From the NCBI RefSeq assembly GCF_001277345.1, contig NZ_LIUT01000003.1, positions 442,152 through 506,151 on the forward strand: 64,000 nucleotides of DNA. The letters run 5' to 3'. The notes below the pieces were generated by a model. It made no database searches. It saw only the letters and a list, made by a program, of their open reading frames with translations, and was not told where the DNA came from. The stretch comes from Paenibacillus solani. GTDB lineage: Bacteria; Bacillota; Bacilli; Paenibacillales; Paenibacillaceae. The translations under genes and the position numbers were made by a program. This document shows, one piece after another, positions 1 to 6,998 of the stretch; within the stretch, counting starts at the first letter, position 1; the number at the start of each line of letters is the position of its first letter.

Positions 1-1
1 A

Positions 2-373
2 ATTTTGAAAGAGCATTCTAGGGGGATTATCGAATATATTGTAACCTCTACAGAAATTAATGTAGAACAGGTATTGAAAGGGCCAAAAGAGGATGCTGTT
101 AATCTTAAAGTGATTGAACCTATCGGTTTAAGACAGACTTATACAGGTAAAGAAAGAATCGCAAGTGAAGGATATACCGCAATGAAAAAAGGCAGCGAAT
201 ACGTAATATTTTTAGGTAAAAACACATTTGGTCAATACAGTGTAATTAATATGCAAGCTGGAAAATTCAATCTGGATGGAACTGATCCAGATGACCTCTC
301 GGGAGAAGAGTCATTTAATAAGCAAGAAATTTTCACAGAACTTAAAACGAATTTTTCTCAGGAATTAAAATAA
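2..373 (+). CDS. Partial hypothetical protein, 3' part only
   Basis: The frame is open to the left edge, so this is probably the C-terminal part of a longer protein; the first in-window start is a TTG at position 5 with no visible ribosome site. The visible 122 residues contain a pattern VEQVLKG, then a predicted beta-rich stretch with GSEYVIFLGKN and GQYSVINMQAGKF. That pattern resembles secreted hypothetical proteins of Bacillales in which a small beta domain follows a lipoprotein signal, but I cannot name a family. No membrane segment or catalytic motif is visible. The next gene downstream is a remnant, so the locus gives no functional hint. Confidence 0.5.
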   Translation: MLKEHSRGIIEYIVTSTEINVEQVLKGPKEDAVNLKVIEPIGLRQTYTGKERIASEGYTAMKKGSEYVIFLGKNTFGQYSVINMQAGKFNLDGTDPDDLSGEESFNKQEIFTELKTNFSQELK

Positions 374-387
374 GGCGGGATTATTCT

Positions 388-753
388 GGAGAAGGCCAAG
401 GAACATCACTTCCGTCATTTCGAATCGATCACATCAAGGAACGGCTGCAGAATCTGATAGAACATCGCGAGAAGCACGCTCTCATTGAAATCGATCGCCG
501 ATACAATGCGGAATTGTCAAGGATCCTGTACGCTTTCTCCTGTTTTGACAAGACCGTCGATTATGATGAGGATTCCAGCACTTACCGCATTAAGGTCTGC
601 TATTTGGAGGATGAATGTGACTTTCTGCTCTCCCGCATTCGCTTTCTCGGACTGCGGGTGAGAGTGGTAGGAGGAAGCACGCTGCAGGCCCGCATGCAAG
701 AAACCGCAGCGATGGCGCTGGCGAGGTACGCTCAAGATGAAGATGAACGTTAG
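388..753 (+). pseudogene. C-terminal remnant of a WYL-domain transcriptional regulator
   Basis: The open frame begins after a stop at 343-345 and has no ATG/GTG/TTG with a ribosome site before the TTG at 514. From about 409 it reads FRIDHIKERLQ, then about 100 residues ending LLSRIRFLGLRVRVV and a final helix QARMQETAAMALARY. This is how the end of a WYL-domain (DeoR/PafC-like) regulator looks: the arginine-containing FRIDHI strand, then the WCX-type C-terminal extension. The helix-turn-helix and most of the WYL core are absent. I read it as a 5'-truncated relic; the WYL assignment is by eye and moderately sure. Confidence 0.45.
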
Positions 754-840
754 GACAATATGAATGGATTTCTATGAGAGCAGGAGTTAGTGCACTTATG
801 AAGTTAATATCTAACTATTCAATGCTTGAACAAAAAAACA

Positions 841-890
841 ACCCGCATAACGATACTCCCCTGGAGTAAGGTTATGCGGGTTTTTCTTAT
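841..890. terminator. Bidirectional intrinsic terminator
   Basis: ACCCGCATAAC pairs with GTTATGCGGGT across a 19-base loop and is followed by TTTTTCTT on the plus strand. On the minus strand it lies just past the tatC stop, so it can end tatAC transcription. Confidence 0.75.
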
Positions 891-932
891 CCAATCCTAT
901 TAAGCAGTGCCTATTGTAACCAGTAGCTGCGA

Positions 933-1706
933 TCAGTCCTCATCATCTACCTGCACGTACTTGCTGTCCCGTTCCATGTCCGCCACTAATTGCTTGCGGT
1001 AGATCACGGAAGACAGAAACACACTGAACTCGTAGAGCAGCAGCAGCGGAATCGTGACTAGGAAATCCGAGATGAAATCTGGCGGTGTAATGACAACCGC
1101 AATGAATACAAGCACGAAATAGGCCACTTTGCGCATCTTTCTGAGTCTCAGCGGATTCAGGATGCGAATTCTCGTTAAAAACATCACCACTAGCGGCAGC
1201 TCGAACAGCAAAGCCAGCGGCAATACAAGATTGAACATAAAATTTAAGTAATTGGTAATTCCGTAGGTCTCCTGGAGCCCCATGCCTTGCGTAATCGCCG
1301 TCGTGAATGACAGCGTCATCGGAAACACAATGTAATATCCGAACATAATCCCCACAATGAACAGAAGAAACGCATACGGCACGTAACGAATAGCTGCTTT
1401 CTGTTCTTCTTTGCGAAGCCCCGGCTTGACGAATGCCCACAGCTGATAGAAGATCAGCGGAACGGATATAACAAGCGAGAAAATGGCAGCGATCTTCATG
1501 TAGATCCCGATTCCATCCCAGAAGGAGAAGGCATGCAATTCAAAGTTCTTGGCTTGTTCGGCCGCCGTTAAATATTGATAGATCGGGTCGGCAACAAAAA
1601 GTCCTCCGATCAATCCGGCAACGAACACCACGAGCACGATAATAATTCGTTTACGCAGTTCGCCCAGGTGCTCCACGAGCGCCATATCTTTCATTTGCTC
1701 AGACAT
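933..1706 (-). CDS. tatC: Sec-independent protein translocase subunit TatC
   Basis: TatC is the polytopic receptor of the twin-arginine export pathway and binds the RR signal peptide together with TatA in the membrane. The 257-residue protein starts MSEQMKDMALVEHLGELRKRI, which carries the conserved cytoplasmic HLxELRxR motif, and has six hydrophobic segments; the FxxxxxFxKPGLRKEE stretch after the second one is also typical. I chose the ATG at 1706 over an upstream GTG at 1718 because GGGTGGT lies 8 bases before it. It is the second gene of a tatA-tatC pair, as in B. subtilis tatAY-tatCY, with 82 bases between the genes. Confidence 0.95.
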   Translation of the reverse strand: MSEQMKDMALVEHLGELRKRIIIVLVVFVAGLIGGLFVADPIYQYLTAAEQAKNFELHAFSFWDGIGIYMKIAAIFSLVISVPLIFYQLWAFVKPGLRKEEQKAAIRYVPYAFLLFIVGIMFGYYIVFPMTLSFTTAITQGMGLQETYGITNYLNFMFNLVLPLALLFELPLVVMFLTRIRILNPLRLRKMRKVAYFVLVFIAVVITPPDFISDFLVTIPLLLLYEFSVFLSSVIYRKQLVADMERDSKYVQVDDED

Positions 1707-1788
1707 GCTAATCACCACCCTATATGTGACCCTGACAAAACAAAATCCCTCCCGAAGGAAGGGATTTCAAAAATTAACTTGCATGGCT

Positions 1789-2022
1789 TTATTCGGGAAG
1801 ACGCTTGTCCTCCACCTTGCTTGGAGCAGGAGCGGCCTGCTGAGGAGTTTCCTCTTTCTTCTCCACAGGTGTATCATCCATAATCTCCCGAGCACCGTTC
1901 TTAAACTCACGGAAAGTCCGTCCCACAGCACGTCCCAATTCAGGAAGTTTGTTCGGTCCGAACAAGAGCAGCGCCAAAATGACGAGCAGAATGATGCCCG
2001 GCACTCCGATTGTAGAACCCAT
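1789..2022 (-). CDS. tatA: Twin-arginine translocase subunit TatA
   Basis: TatA forms the protein-conducting assembly of the Tat system. The 77-residue product has the family layout: a single N-terminal transmembrane helix (about residues 5-20), the FGPNKLPELGRAVG hinge and amphipathic helix, then a charged, Pro/Ala/Lys-rich tail. The F-G-P motif and the invariant Phe are present. The ATG is preceded by AAGGAGGAG. It is the first gene of the tatA-tatC transcript and has its own promoter about 130 bases upstream. In Gram-positives one TatA also serves the TatB role, which fits the absence of a tatB gene here. Confidence 0.95.
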   Translation of the reverse strand: MGSTIGVPGIILLVILALLLFGPNKLPELGRAVGRTFREFKNGAREIMDDTPVEKKEETPQQAAPAPSKVEDKRLPE

Positions 2023-2151
2023 ATCTGTTCTCCTCCTTGTCCTGCTTAATGCCTATAAAATGGACATCAGGATGAAATGAATCCAATGCCTTGCACTACA
2101 ACAGGTATTAACTAATGAACCATCCGACTACAGCAGTTGAAACAAGCTCAT

Positions 2152-2180
2152 ATTATACCGCCATCATACCATAATGTAAA
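2152..2180 (-). promoter_or_regulatory. SigA-type promoter of tatA-tatC
   Basis: On the minus strand TTTACA (2180-2175), a 17-base spacer and a perfect TATAAT (2157-2152) lie about 130 bases before the tatA start. Confidence 0.7.
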
Positions 2181-2239
2181 TCACATATACAGGCCAGAAA
2201 GTGACAGTTTTTTTACATAATTATCTAAAAGGTTGCCCT

Positions 2240-2731
2240 TTAGAGCTGCTCCCGATACTGTCCCGTTACCATAAGCAAGGCCTCCGGAAGCTGATCCATG
2301 ACAGCAGCCAAATTCTCATGCACACCTTTAGGAGAACCAGGCAGATTGAGAATCAGGGTACGGCCGCGGACGCCGCATACGCCCCGAAACAGCATTGCGC
2401 TTCGATTCTTCTGCATCACGGTAGAGCGCATCGCTTCCGCAATGCCAGGCACCTCACGTTCAACGACCCTCCTTGTCGCTTCAGGAGTCACATCCCGAAC
2501 TGCAAGCTCCGTTCCGCCTGTCGTAAGTACGAGGTCCACTTGATAATAGTCCGTAAGCTCAATCAGTGCCGCGATAATTTCATCCTGCTCATCAGGAACG
2601 ATCCGGTATTCGATAATTTCACCGTTCAGCTCTTCCTCTACCAATTCCCGGATCACTTGGGCACTCGTATCCTCACGTTCTCCCCGCGAACCTTTATCGC
2701 TCGCTGTCAGGATCGCCGTTTTCCACACCAT
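2240..2731 (-). CDS. Molybdopterin adenylyltransferase family protein (MogA/MoaB type)
   Basis: Members of this family activate molybdopterin by adenylylation before molybdate insertion. The 163-residue protein has the MoCF fold signatures: N-terminal AILTASDKGSRGEREDTS, the TTGGTE loop (residues 70-75), RDVTPEAT (79-86) and the late NLPGSPKG loop, all parts of the nucleotide/pterin pocket. The length fits a single-domain MogA/MoaB protein rather than the large MoeA. It follows moaC by 65 bases on the same strand, so both serve cofactor synthesis. I do not give a symbol because MogA and MoaB cannot be told apart safely by eye. Confidence 0.9.
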   Translation of the reverse strand: MVWKTAILTASDKGSRGEREDTSAQVIRELVEEELNGEIIEYRIVPDEQDEIIAALIELTDYYQVDLVLTTGGTELAVRDVTPEATRRVVEREVPGIAEAMRSTVMQKNRSAMLFRGVCGVRGRTLILNLPGSPKGVHENLAAVMDQLPEALLMVTGQYREQL

Positions 2732-2796
2732 CTATTCTCTCTCCTTCCCACTCGTACGTCTCTGTATCTAAGCACTTTATTTTATCTATCCACATT

Positions 2797-3273
2797 TTAT
2801 GTCGTTTCGTGTATGTAATCTCCGCTCTTGCCACCGGATTTGCTCACGAGCAGGGTCGGTCCGATGACCATGTCTTTTTGCAAGGCCTTGCACATGTCGT
2901 AAACCGTCAGTGCAGCTGCAGAAGCTGCTGTCAGAGCTTCCATTTCAACGCCTGTCTTGCCTGTCGTCTTCACCGTTGTTTCTATATATAACTCATCTTT
3001 GGCGTTATCACTGAATTCTACGTTGACCCCCGTCAGTGACAGCGGATGACACATCGGAATCCAATCCGATGTCTTCTTGGCCGCCATAATGGCCGCAACC
3101 TGTGCTACGGCAAGCACATCTCCCTTGCCGATCTTTCCCTCCTGGATACGAGTCAACGTATCGGGATGCATCCGAACTGTAGTCTTCGCTACCGCTGTCC
3201 GGGTAGTCACATCCTTATCGCTAACATCTACCATTCGCGCTCTGCCTTGGCCATTAAAATGACTCAATTCCAT
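2797..3273 (-). CDS. moaC: Cyclic pyranopterin monophosphate synthase MoaC
   Basis: MoaC converts 3',8-cyclo-7,8-dihydro-GTP, made by MoaA, to cyclic pyranopterin monophosphate, the first stable pterin of molybdenum cofactor synthesis. The 158 residues begin [18 protein letters not shown] and contain the family blocks [24 protein letters not shown] (catalytic His/Pro loop), [23 protein letters not shown] and a late SKSGGKSG. Length and motifs match the family fully. It starts 3 bases after the stop of the formyl-THF cyclo-ligase gene, so the two are translationally close, and mogA follows. In B. subtilis moaC also lies beside ydiF and tatAY-tatCY. Confidence 0.96.
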   Translation of the reverse strand: MELSHFNGQGRARMVDVSDKDVTTRTAVAKTTVRMHPDTLTRIQEGKIGKGDVLAVAQVAAIMAAKKTSDWIPMCHPLSLTGVNVEFSDNAKDELYIETTVKTTGKTGVEMEALTAASAAALTVYDMCKALQKDMVIGPTLLVSKSGGKSGDYIHETT

Positions 3274-3276
3274 TAT

Positions 3277-3927
3277 TTATCCCTCCGGTGCAGATCTGGT
3301 CTTTACGAAATGTCCCCGTTCCGTAACTAAACCGTCCAATACCCTATCATGATCTTCCATGGGAACATGCTCAGCGACCTGAACCTCATAAGCAATTCCT
3401 ATCCACAGTGGCTCTCTAGTCTGATGGGTGTTATCTTGCGCTTCCGCGCCAAGCCTGTCCGACAGCCGGTCATAATAACCGCCCCCGTAACCAAGTCTGC
3501 CGCCATTCCTGTCAAACGCGAGCCCGGGTACCCAGATCACATCCGGATTACCGTTCATCCATTTGTGAGAACGAGACGGATCAGGCTCCCATATGCCATA
3601 GGCTCCCGGTACCAGCTCATTCCATGCCTTAAGCTCGTGCAACTCCATCGATCGGTCTTCCGGCATACTCCGGGGAACGATAACATGCACGCCCTGACTC
3701 CATGCCCATTCGATTAAAGGCCGAGAGTCCAGCTCGGAGCGAAACGGGACATAAATCATCATGCTCTGCAATTGCAGCCGCTTCATGATCTCTGAAGCAT
3801 ATCCGCAGGCTTGCTTCGAACGCTCGGCCCGTTCCTCCTCGGATAGCTCATCCCTGCGCGATGCCATCTCTATGCGCAAGGCCTGTTTGGCGGATAACCG
3901 CTTTATTTCTTCCCCAGACTTGGTCAA
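3277..3927 (-). CDS. 5-formyltetrahydrofolate cyclo-ligase
   Basis: The enzyme uses ATP to turn 5-formyl-THF into 5,10-methenyl-THF and so recycles folate. The family blocks are visible: an N-terminal helix with RIEMASRRDELSEEER, MIYVPFRSELDSRPLIEWAW, and the signature WVPGLAFDRNGGRLGYGGGYYDR that holds the substrate and Mg-ATP. I start it at the TTG at 3927, which has GAGAGGGA 8 bases before it. The longer frame from an ATG-like start at 3990 would place its first codon inside a good promoter. With this start it has 216 residues, slightly longer than the usual ~190. It heads an operon with moaC and mogA. Confidence 0.9.
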   Translation of the reverse strand: MTKSGEEIKRLSAKQALRIEMASRRDELSEEERAERSKQACGYASEIMKRLQLQSMMIYVPFRSELDSRPLIEWAWSQGVHVIVPRSMPEDRSMELHELKAWNELVPGAYGIWEPDPSRSHKWMNGNPDVIWVPGLAFDRNGGRLGYGGGYYDRLSDRLGAEAQDNTHQTREPLWIGIAYEVQVAEHVPMEDHDRVLDGLVTERGHFVKTRSAPEG

Positions 3928-3961
3928 CGTGATCGTCCCTCTCACGCTTTTAATTATGTTT

Positions 3962-3990
3962 AGTTTACCACTGTTCCATCCATTAGCCAA
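3962..3990 (-). promoter_or_regulatory. SigA-type promoter of the cyclo-ligase/moaC/mogA operon
   Basis: On the minus strand TTGGCT (3990-3985), a 17-base spacer and TAAACT (3967-3962). It lies inside the longest possible reading frame and supports the TTG start at 3927. Confidence 0.6.
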
Positions 3991-4089
3991 GAATATGGGA
4001 AGGTGCCATCATGGTCGATTGTTCGTCCTTTTTCATGTACACTTACTCTAAGATATCAGAACGAATCAACTTGCTAGCATGATCATCTT

Positions 4090-4497
4090 GATATCGCAAG
4101 AAGAATAGCTTCTGCAAGCGGTCTGTCTTCTAAAGAGTGTACGCCGGTAGACGTTTTTCTTAAGAGATATGAATGTATATACATCAAAGGCATCCCCTCC
4201 TTATCTCGCAAGAAAAACTTCCGCTATATGCGGTCTGTCTTCTGAGAGTGTACGTCGGTAGACGTTTTTCTTAAGAGATATGAATGTATATACATCAAAG
4301 GCATACTCTCCTTATCTCGCAAGAAAAACTTCCGCTATATGCGGTCTGTCTTCTGAGAGTGTACGCCGGTAGACGTTTTTCTTAAGAGATATGAATGTAT
4401 ATACATCAAAGGCATACCCTCCTTATCTCGCAAGAAAAACTTCCGCTATATGCGGTCTGTCTTCTGAGAGTGTACGCCGGTAGACGTTTTTCTTATA
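4090..4497. repeat. 111-bp tandem repeat array with hairpins and tiny ORFs
   Basis: Four consecutive units fill the gap between the divergent cyclo-ligase and ydiF genes. The anchor TATCTCGCAAG recurs at 4202, 4313 and 4424 (period exactly 111), with a degenerate copy near 4092. Each complete unit holds an inverted pair AAGAAAAAC / GTTTTTCTT enclosing a CCGC-TATAT-GCGG hairpin, and a perfect palindrome ATGTATATACAT. On the minus strand each of three units also has AAGGAG followed by ATG and a 26-codon frame MPLMYIHSYLLRKTSTGVHS... (ATG at 4415, 4304 and 4193); the last is changed by one extra base and runs 36 codons. Since 111 is 37 codons, all units share one frame. Function unknown. Confidence 0.8.
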
Positions 4498-4539
4498 ATG
4501 AAGAAAGAAATATATAGAATGATGGAGGTTTCACATATC

Positions 4540-6492
4540 ATGCTACTGCAAGCCAATGGCATTACGAAATTATACGGGGTTACCCCCGTGCTTGATAAGA
4601 TCAATCTGCAAGTGCTTGAACGTGAAAGAATCGGCCTCGTCGGAGTTAATGGAGCGGGCAAATCAACCCTGCTTAAAATACTGGCAGGCGAAATGTCGTA
4701 TGATGGCGGACAAATCTTCAAGGCAAAAGAAACCACTGTCGGTTATCTTGCCCAGAACAGCGGTCTTCAATCGGATTCATCGATATGGGGCGAGATGCTG
4801 GATGTCTTCTCCCCCTTGCTGGAAATGGAACGCGAGCTTCGTCAGATGGAGGAGCAGATTGCCGATCCGAAATCCAGCGATGATCCAAAGAGATATCAGG
4901 AACTCCTGGATCGTTACGCAATCCGCTCAGACTGGTTCAAGGATCAAGGTGGCTATGAAATCGAAACACGCATCCGCAGCGTACTGCATGGCATGGGATT
5001 CGGCAGCTTTTCGCCAGACACTCCCATTGCCACTCTAAGCGGCGGCCAGAAGACTAGACTAGCCCTTGCCAAAATACTGCTGCAGGCACCCGATCTGCTC
5101 ATGCTGGATGAGCCGACAAACCATCTGGATATTGCGACCCTCACCTGGCTGGAGGATTATCTGCGGGGTTATTCGGGTTCCTTGCTTGTTGTTTCCCATG
5201 ACCGTTATTTCCTGGATCGGCTTGTGACGACCATCGTCGAGATTGAACGCCGCCATTCCACCAAATATACAGGCAACTACAGCCGATACATTGAGTTGAA
5301 AGCAGCCGAGTACGAATCCCAGCTGAAGCAATACGAGAAGCAGCAAGATGAGATCTCCCGTATGGAAACCTTTATACAGCGGAACCTCGTCAGGGCATCT
5401 ACAACCAAGCGCGCGCAAAGCCGCCGCAAAGCGCTGGAGAAGATGGAACGGCTGGACAAACCGCTCGGTGATTTAAAGAAGGCGCATTTTTCTTTTGAAG
5501 GTGAATATATGTCAGGCAAGGATGTGCTTCATGTTCGTGACTTATCCCTTGCATTTGAGCAGAATAAGCTGCTGTTTCAGTATGTTTCCTTTGATCTAAG
5601 CCGTGGCGAAACCGTCGCTTTGATCGGTCCTAACGGAGTCGGCAAATCGACTCTCCTTAAATGCCTGATCGGTACCTTGAAACCTGCTGCAGGATCATTT
5701 CAGTGGGGTACCAAAGTCAAGATCGGATACTACGACCAAGAACAGTCTGAGCTGAATCCCAGCAAAACCGTTCTGGAAGAGCTGTGGGGCACCTATCCTC
5801 ATATGGAAGAAGCCCGCATCCGCACCGTTCTGGGCAACTTTCTCTTTAGCGGCGAGGATGTGCTCAAGAAGATCAGCTCCTTAAGCGGCGGGGAAAAAGC
5901 GCGTGTCTCGCTGGCCAAGCTCATGCTCCTTGAAGCCAATATGCTCATATTGGATGAGCCGACGAACCATCTTGACTTATTTGCCAAAGAGGTATTGGAA
6001 TCAGCCCTTATGGATTACGAAGGCACCTTGTTATTCATATCCCATGACCGTTACTTCCTTAATAAAATGGCAGAGCGCATCATTGAGCTCCATCCGGACG
6101 GCACTCAACATTTCCTGGGTAATTATGACGACTATACGGAGAAAAAGCAGGAAATTCTTGATATGAATGACGAACCGACCGAGCCGTTTGCCCGCCACAG
6201 CCTGAACCAGGAAGGGAAAAACGAGGCTCCCGTTGAGAAGCAAGGGGCCGTTTCCTTCGAAGCCGACAAGCAAGCCAAGCGGGAAGAACGAAACCGTCAG
6301 CGAAAGCTGGCAAGCCTGGAGGAGCAGATTCACGTTCTGGAGTCTGACATTTCCGAATTGGAGGTCCAGATGACGAACCCTGATATCTATCAGGATTATA
6401 TGGCGCTGCAAGAACGCCAGCAGGCACTGGATGAGAAAAAAAATCAGCTTGAGCAGATTTTTGCCGAATGGGAAGCATTGCTGGAATCCTAA
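4540..6492 (+). CDS. ydiF: ABC-F family ATPase, YdiF type
   Basis: ABC-F proteins have two ATPase domains and no membrane part; they act on the ribosome as translation factors or resistance proteins. The 650-residue product shows Walker A GVNGAGKS (residues 35-42), the first LSGGQ signature, LDEPTNHLD, then the linker arm rich in charged residues, a second Walker A GPNGVGKST, LSGGEKARVSLAKL and a second LDEPTNHLD. A charged coiled-coil tail (last ~80 residues) follows. I use the ATG at 4540 because GGAGG (4524-4528) precedes it; the frame is open further up into the repeat. The position next to moaC, tatAC and tsaD is that of B. subtilis ydiF. Confidence 0.9.
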   Translation: MLLQANGITKLYGVTPVLDKINLQVLERERIGLVGVNGAGKSTLLKILAGEMSYDGGQIFKAKETTVGYLAQNSGLQSDSSIWGEMLDVFSPLLEMERELRQMEEQIADPKSSDDPKRYQELLDRYAIRSDWFKDQGGYEIETRIRSVLHGMGFGSFSPDTPIATLSGGQKTRLALAKILLQAPDLLMLDEPTNHLDIATLTWLEDYLRGYSGSLLVVSHDRYFLDRLVTTIVEIERRHSTKYTGNYSRYIELKAAEYESQLKQYEKQQDEISRMETFIQRNLVRASTTKRAQSRRKALEKMERLDKPLGDLKKAHFSFEGEYMSGKDVLHVRDLSLAFEQNKLLFQYVSFDLSRGETVALIGPNGVGKSTLLKCLIGTLKPAAGSFQWGTKVKIGYYDQEQSELNPSKTVLEELWGTYPHMEEARIRTVLGNFLFSGEDVLKKISSLSGGEKARVSLAKLMLLEANMLILDEPTNHLDLFAKEVLESALMDYEGTLLFISHDRYFLNKMAERIIELHPDGTQHFLGNYDDYTEKKQEILDMNDEPTEPFARHSLNQEGKNEAPVEKQGAVSFEADKQAKREERNRQRKLASLEEQIHVLESDISELEVQMTNPDIYQDYMALQERQQALDEKKNQLEQIFAEWEALLES

Positions 6493-6530
6493 AAAAATTC
6501 ACAAAAGTGTTTCAAATCGATTTATTTTGT

Positions 6531-6789
6531 TTATACACACACTTATCCCCACAAAGAGTGCATACATTCACCTCAAAAATGACCCCAAGGGTCATTTTTT
6601 TGTTGTTATGCGCATGTTTCTTCTCCCCATCCAGCTTTATCCACGAAGTTATCCACATTATCCACAATTTTTGAGATCGTAATTGAAAATCCTGTCCGCT
6701 TTTTTCAGTGTTTTGCAAAATACCGATTTATCGATATTTTTCCGACTTGTACACAATCCGTGGAGGATATGTGGATAACTTTGTTCACA
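6531..6789. promoter_or_regulatory. DnaA-box cluster between ydiF and leuA
   Basis: Three perfect TTATCCACA boxes: 6649-6657 and 6658-6666 in direct contact, and 6770-6778 on the minus strand. TTATACACA at 6531-6539 fits the relaxed consensus TTWTNCACA. One-mismatch boxes are TTATCCCCA 6543-6551, TTATCCACG 6637-6645, TTGTACACA 6747-6755 and TTGTTCACA 6781-6789. The surrounding DNA is AT-rich and codes for nothing. From memory, B. subtilis carries one of its chromosomal DnaA-binding clusters at gcp (tsaD)/ydiF, the same neighbourhood, where it titrates DnaA. Confidence 0.8.
6574..6603. terminator. Intrinsic terminator after ydiF
   Basis: AAAAATGACCC pairs with GGGTCATTTTT around CAA, followed by a T run. 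The A-rich left arm makes it bidirectional. It lies inside the DnaA-box region. Confidence 0.75.
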
Positions 6790-6852
6790 ACTTGACAGAT
6801 TTATATGTCTTATGTACTAGATCACTATATAGGATTCACATTCTGTCAGGCT

Positions 6853-6897
6853 AAAAAAGGACGACCTTCCTCATGTAGAAACGGGAAGGTCGTCTGG
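6853..6897 (-). terminator. Intrinsic terminator after leuA
   Basis: On the minus strand ACGACCTTCC pairs with GGAAGGTCGT across a short loop and runs into CCTTTTTT. It is about 100 bases past the leuA stop; nothing coding lies between. Confidence 0.8.
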
Positions 6898-6998
6898 TTC
6901 AGAGCGTTCATGAATAGAACAGAGGCTTTCCCCCTGTTTTCGGTGCTTTCAGTTTTTTCAGTACTTCGATACTTTCGGAGCTTTCAGCGCTTCCGCAC

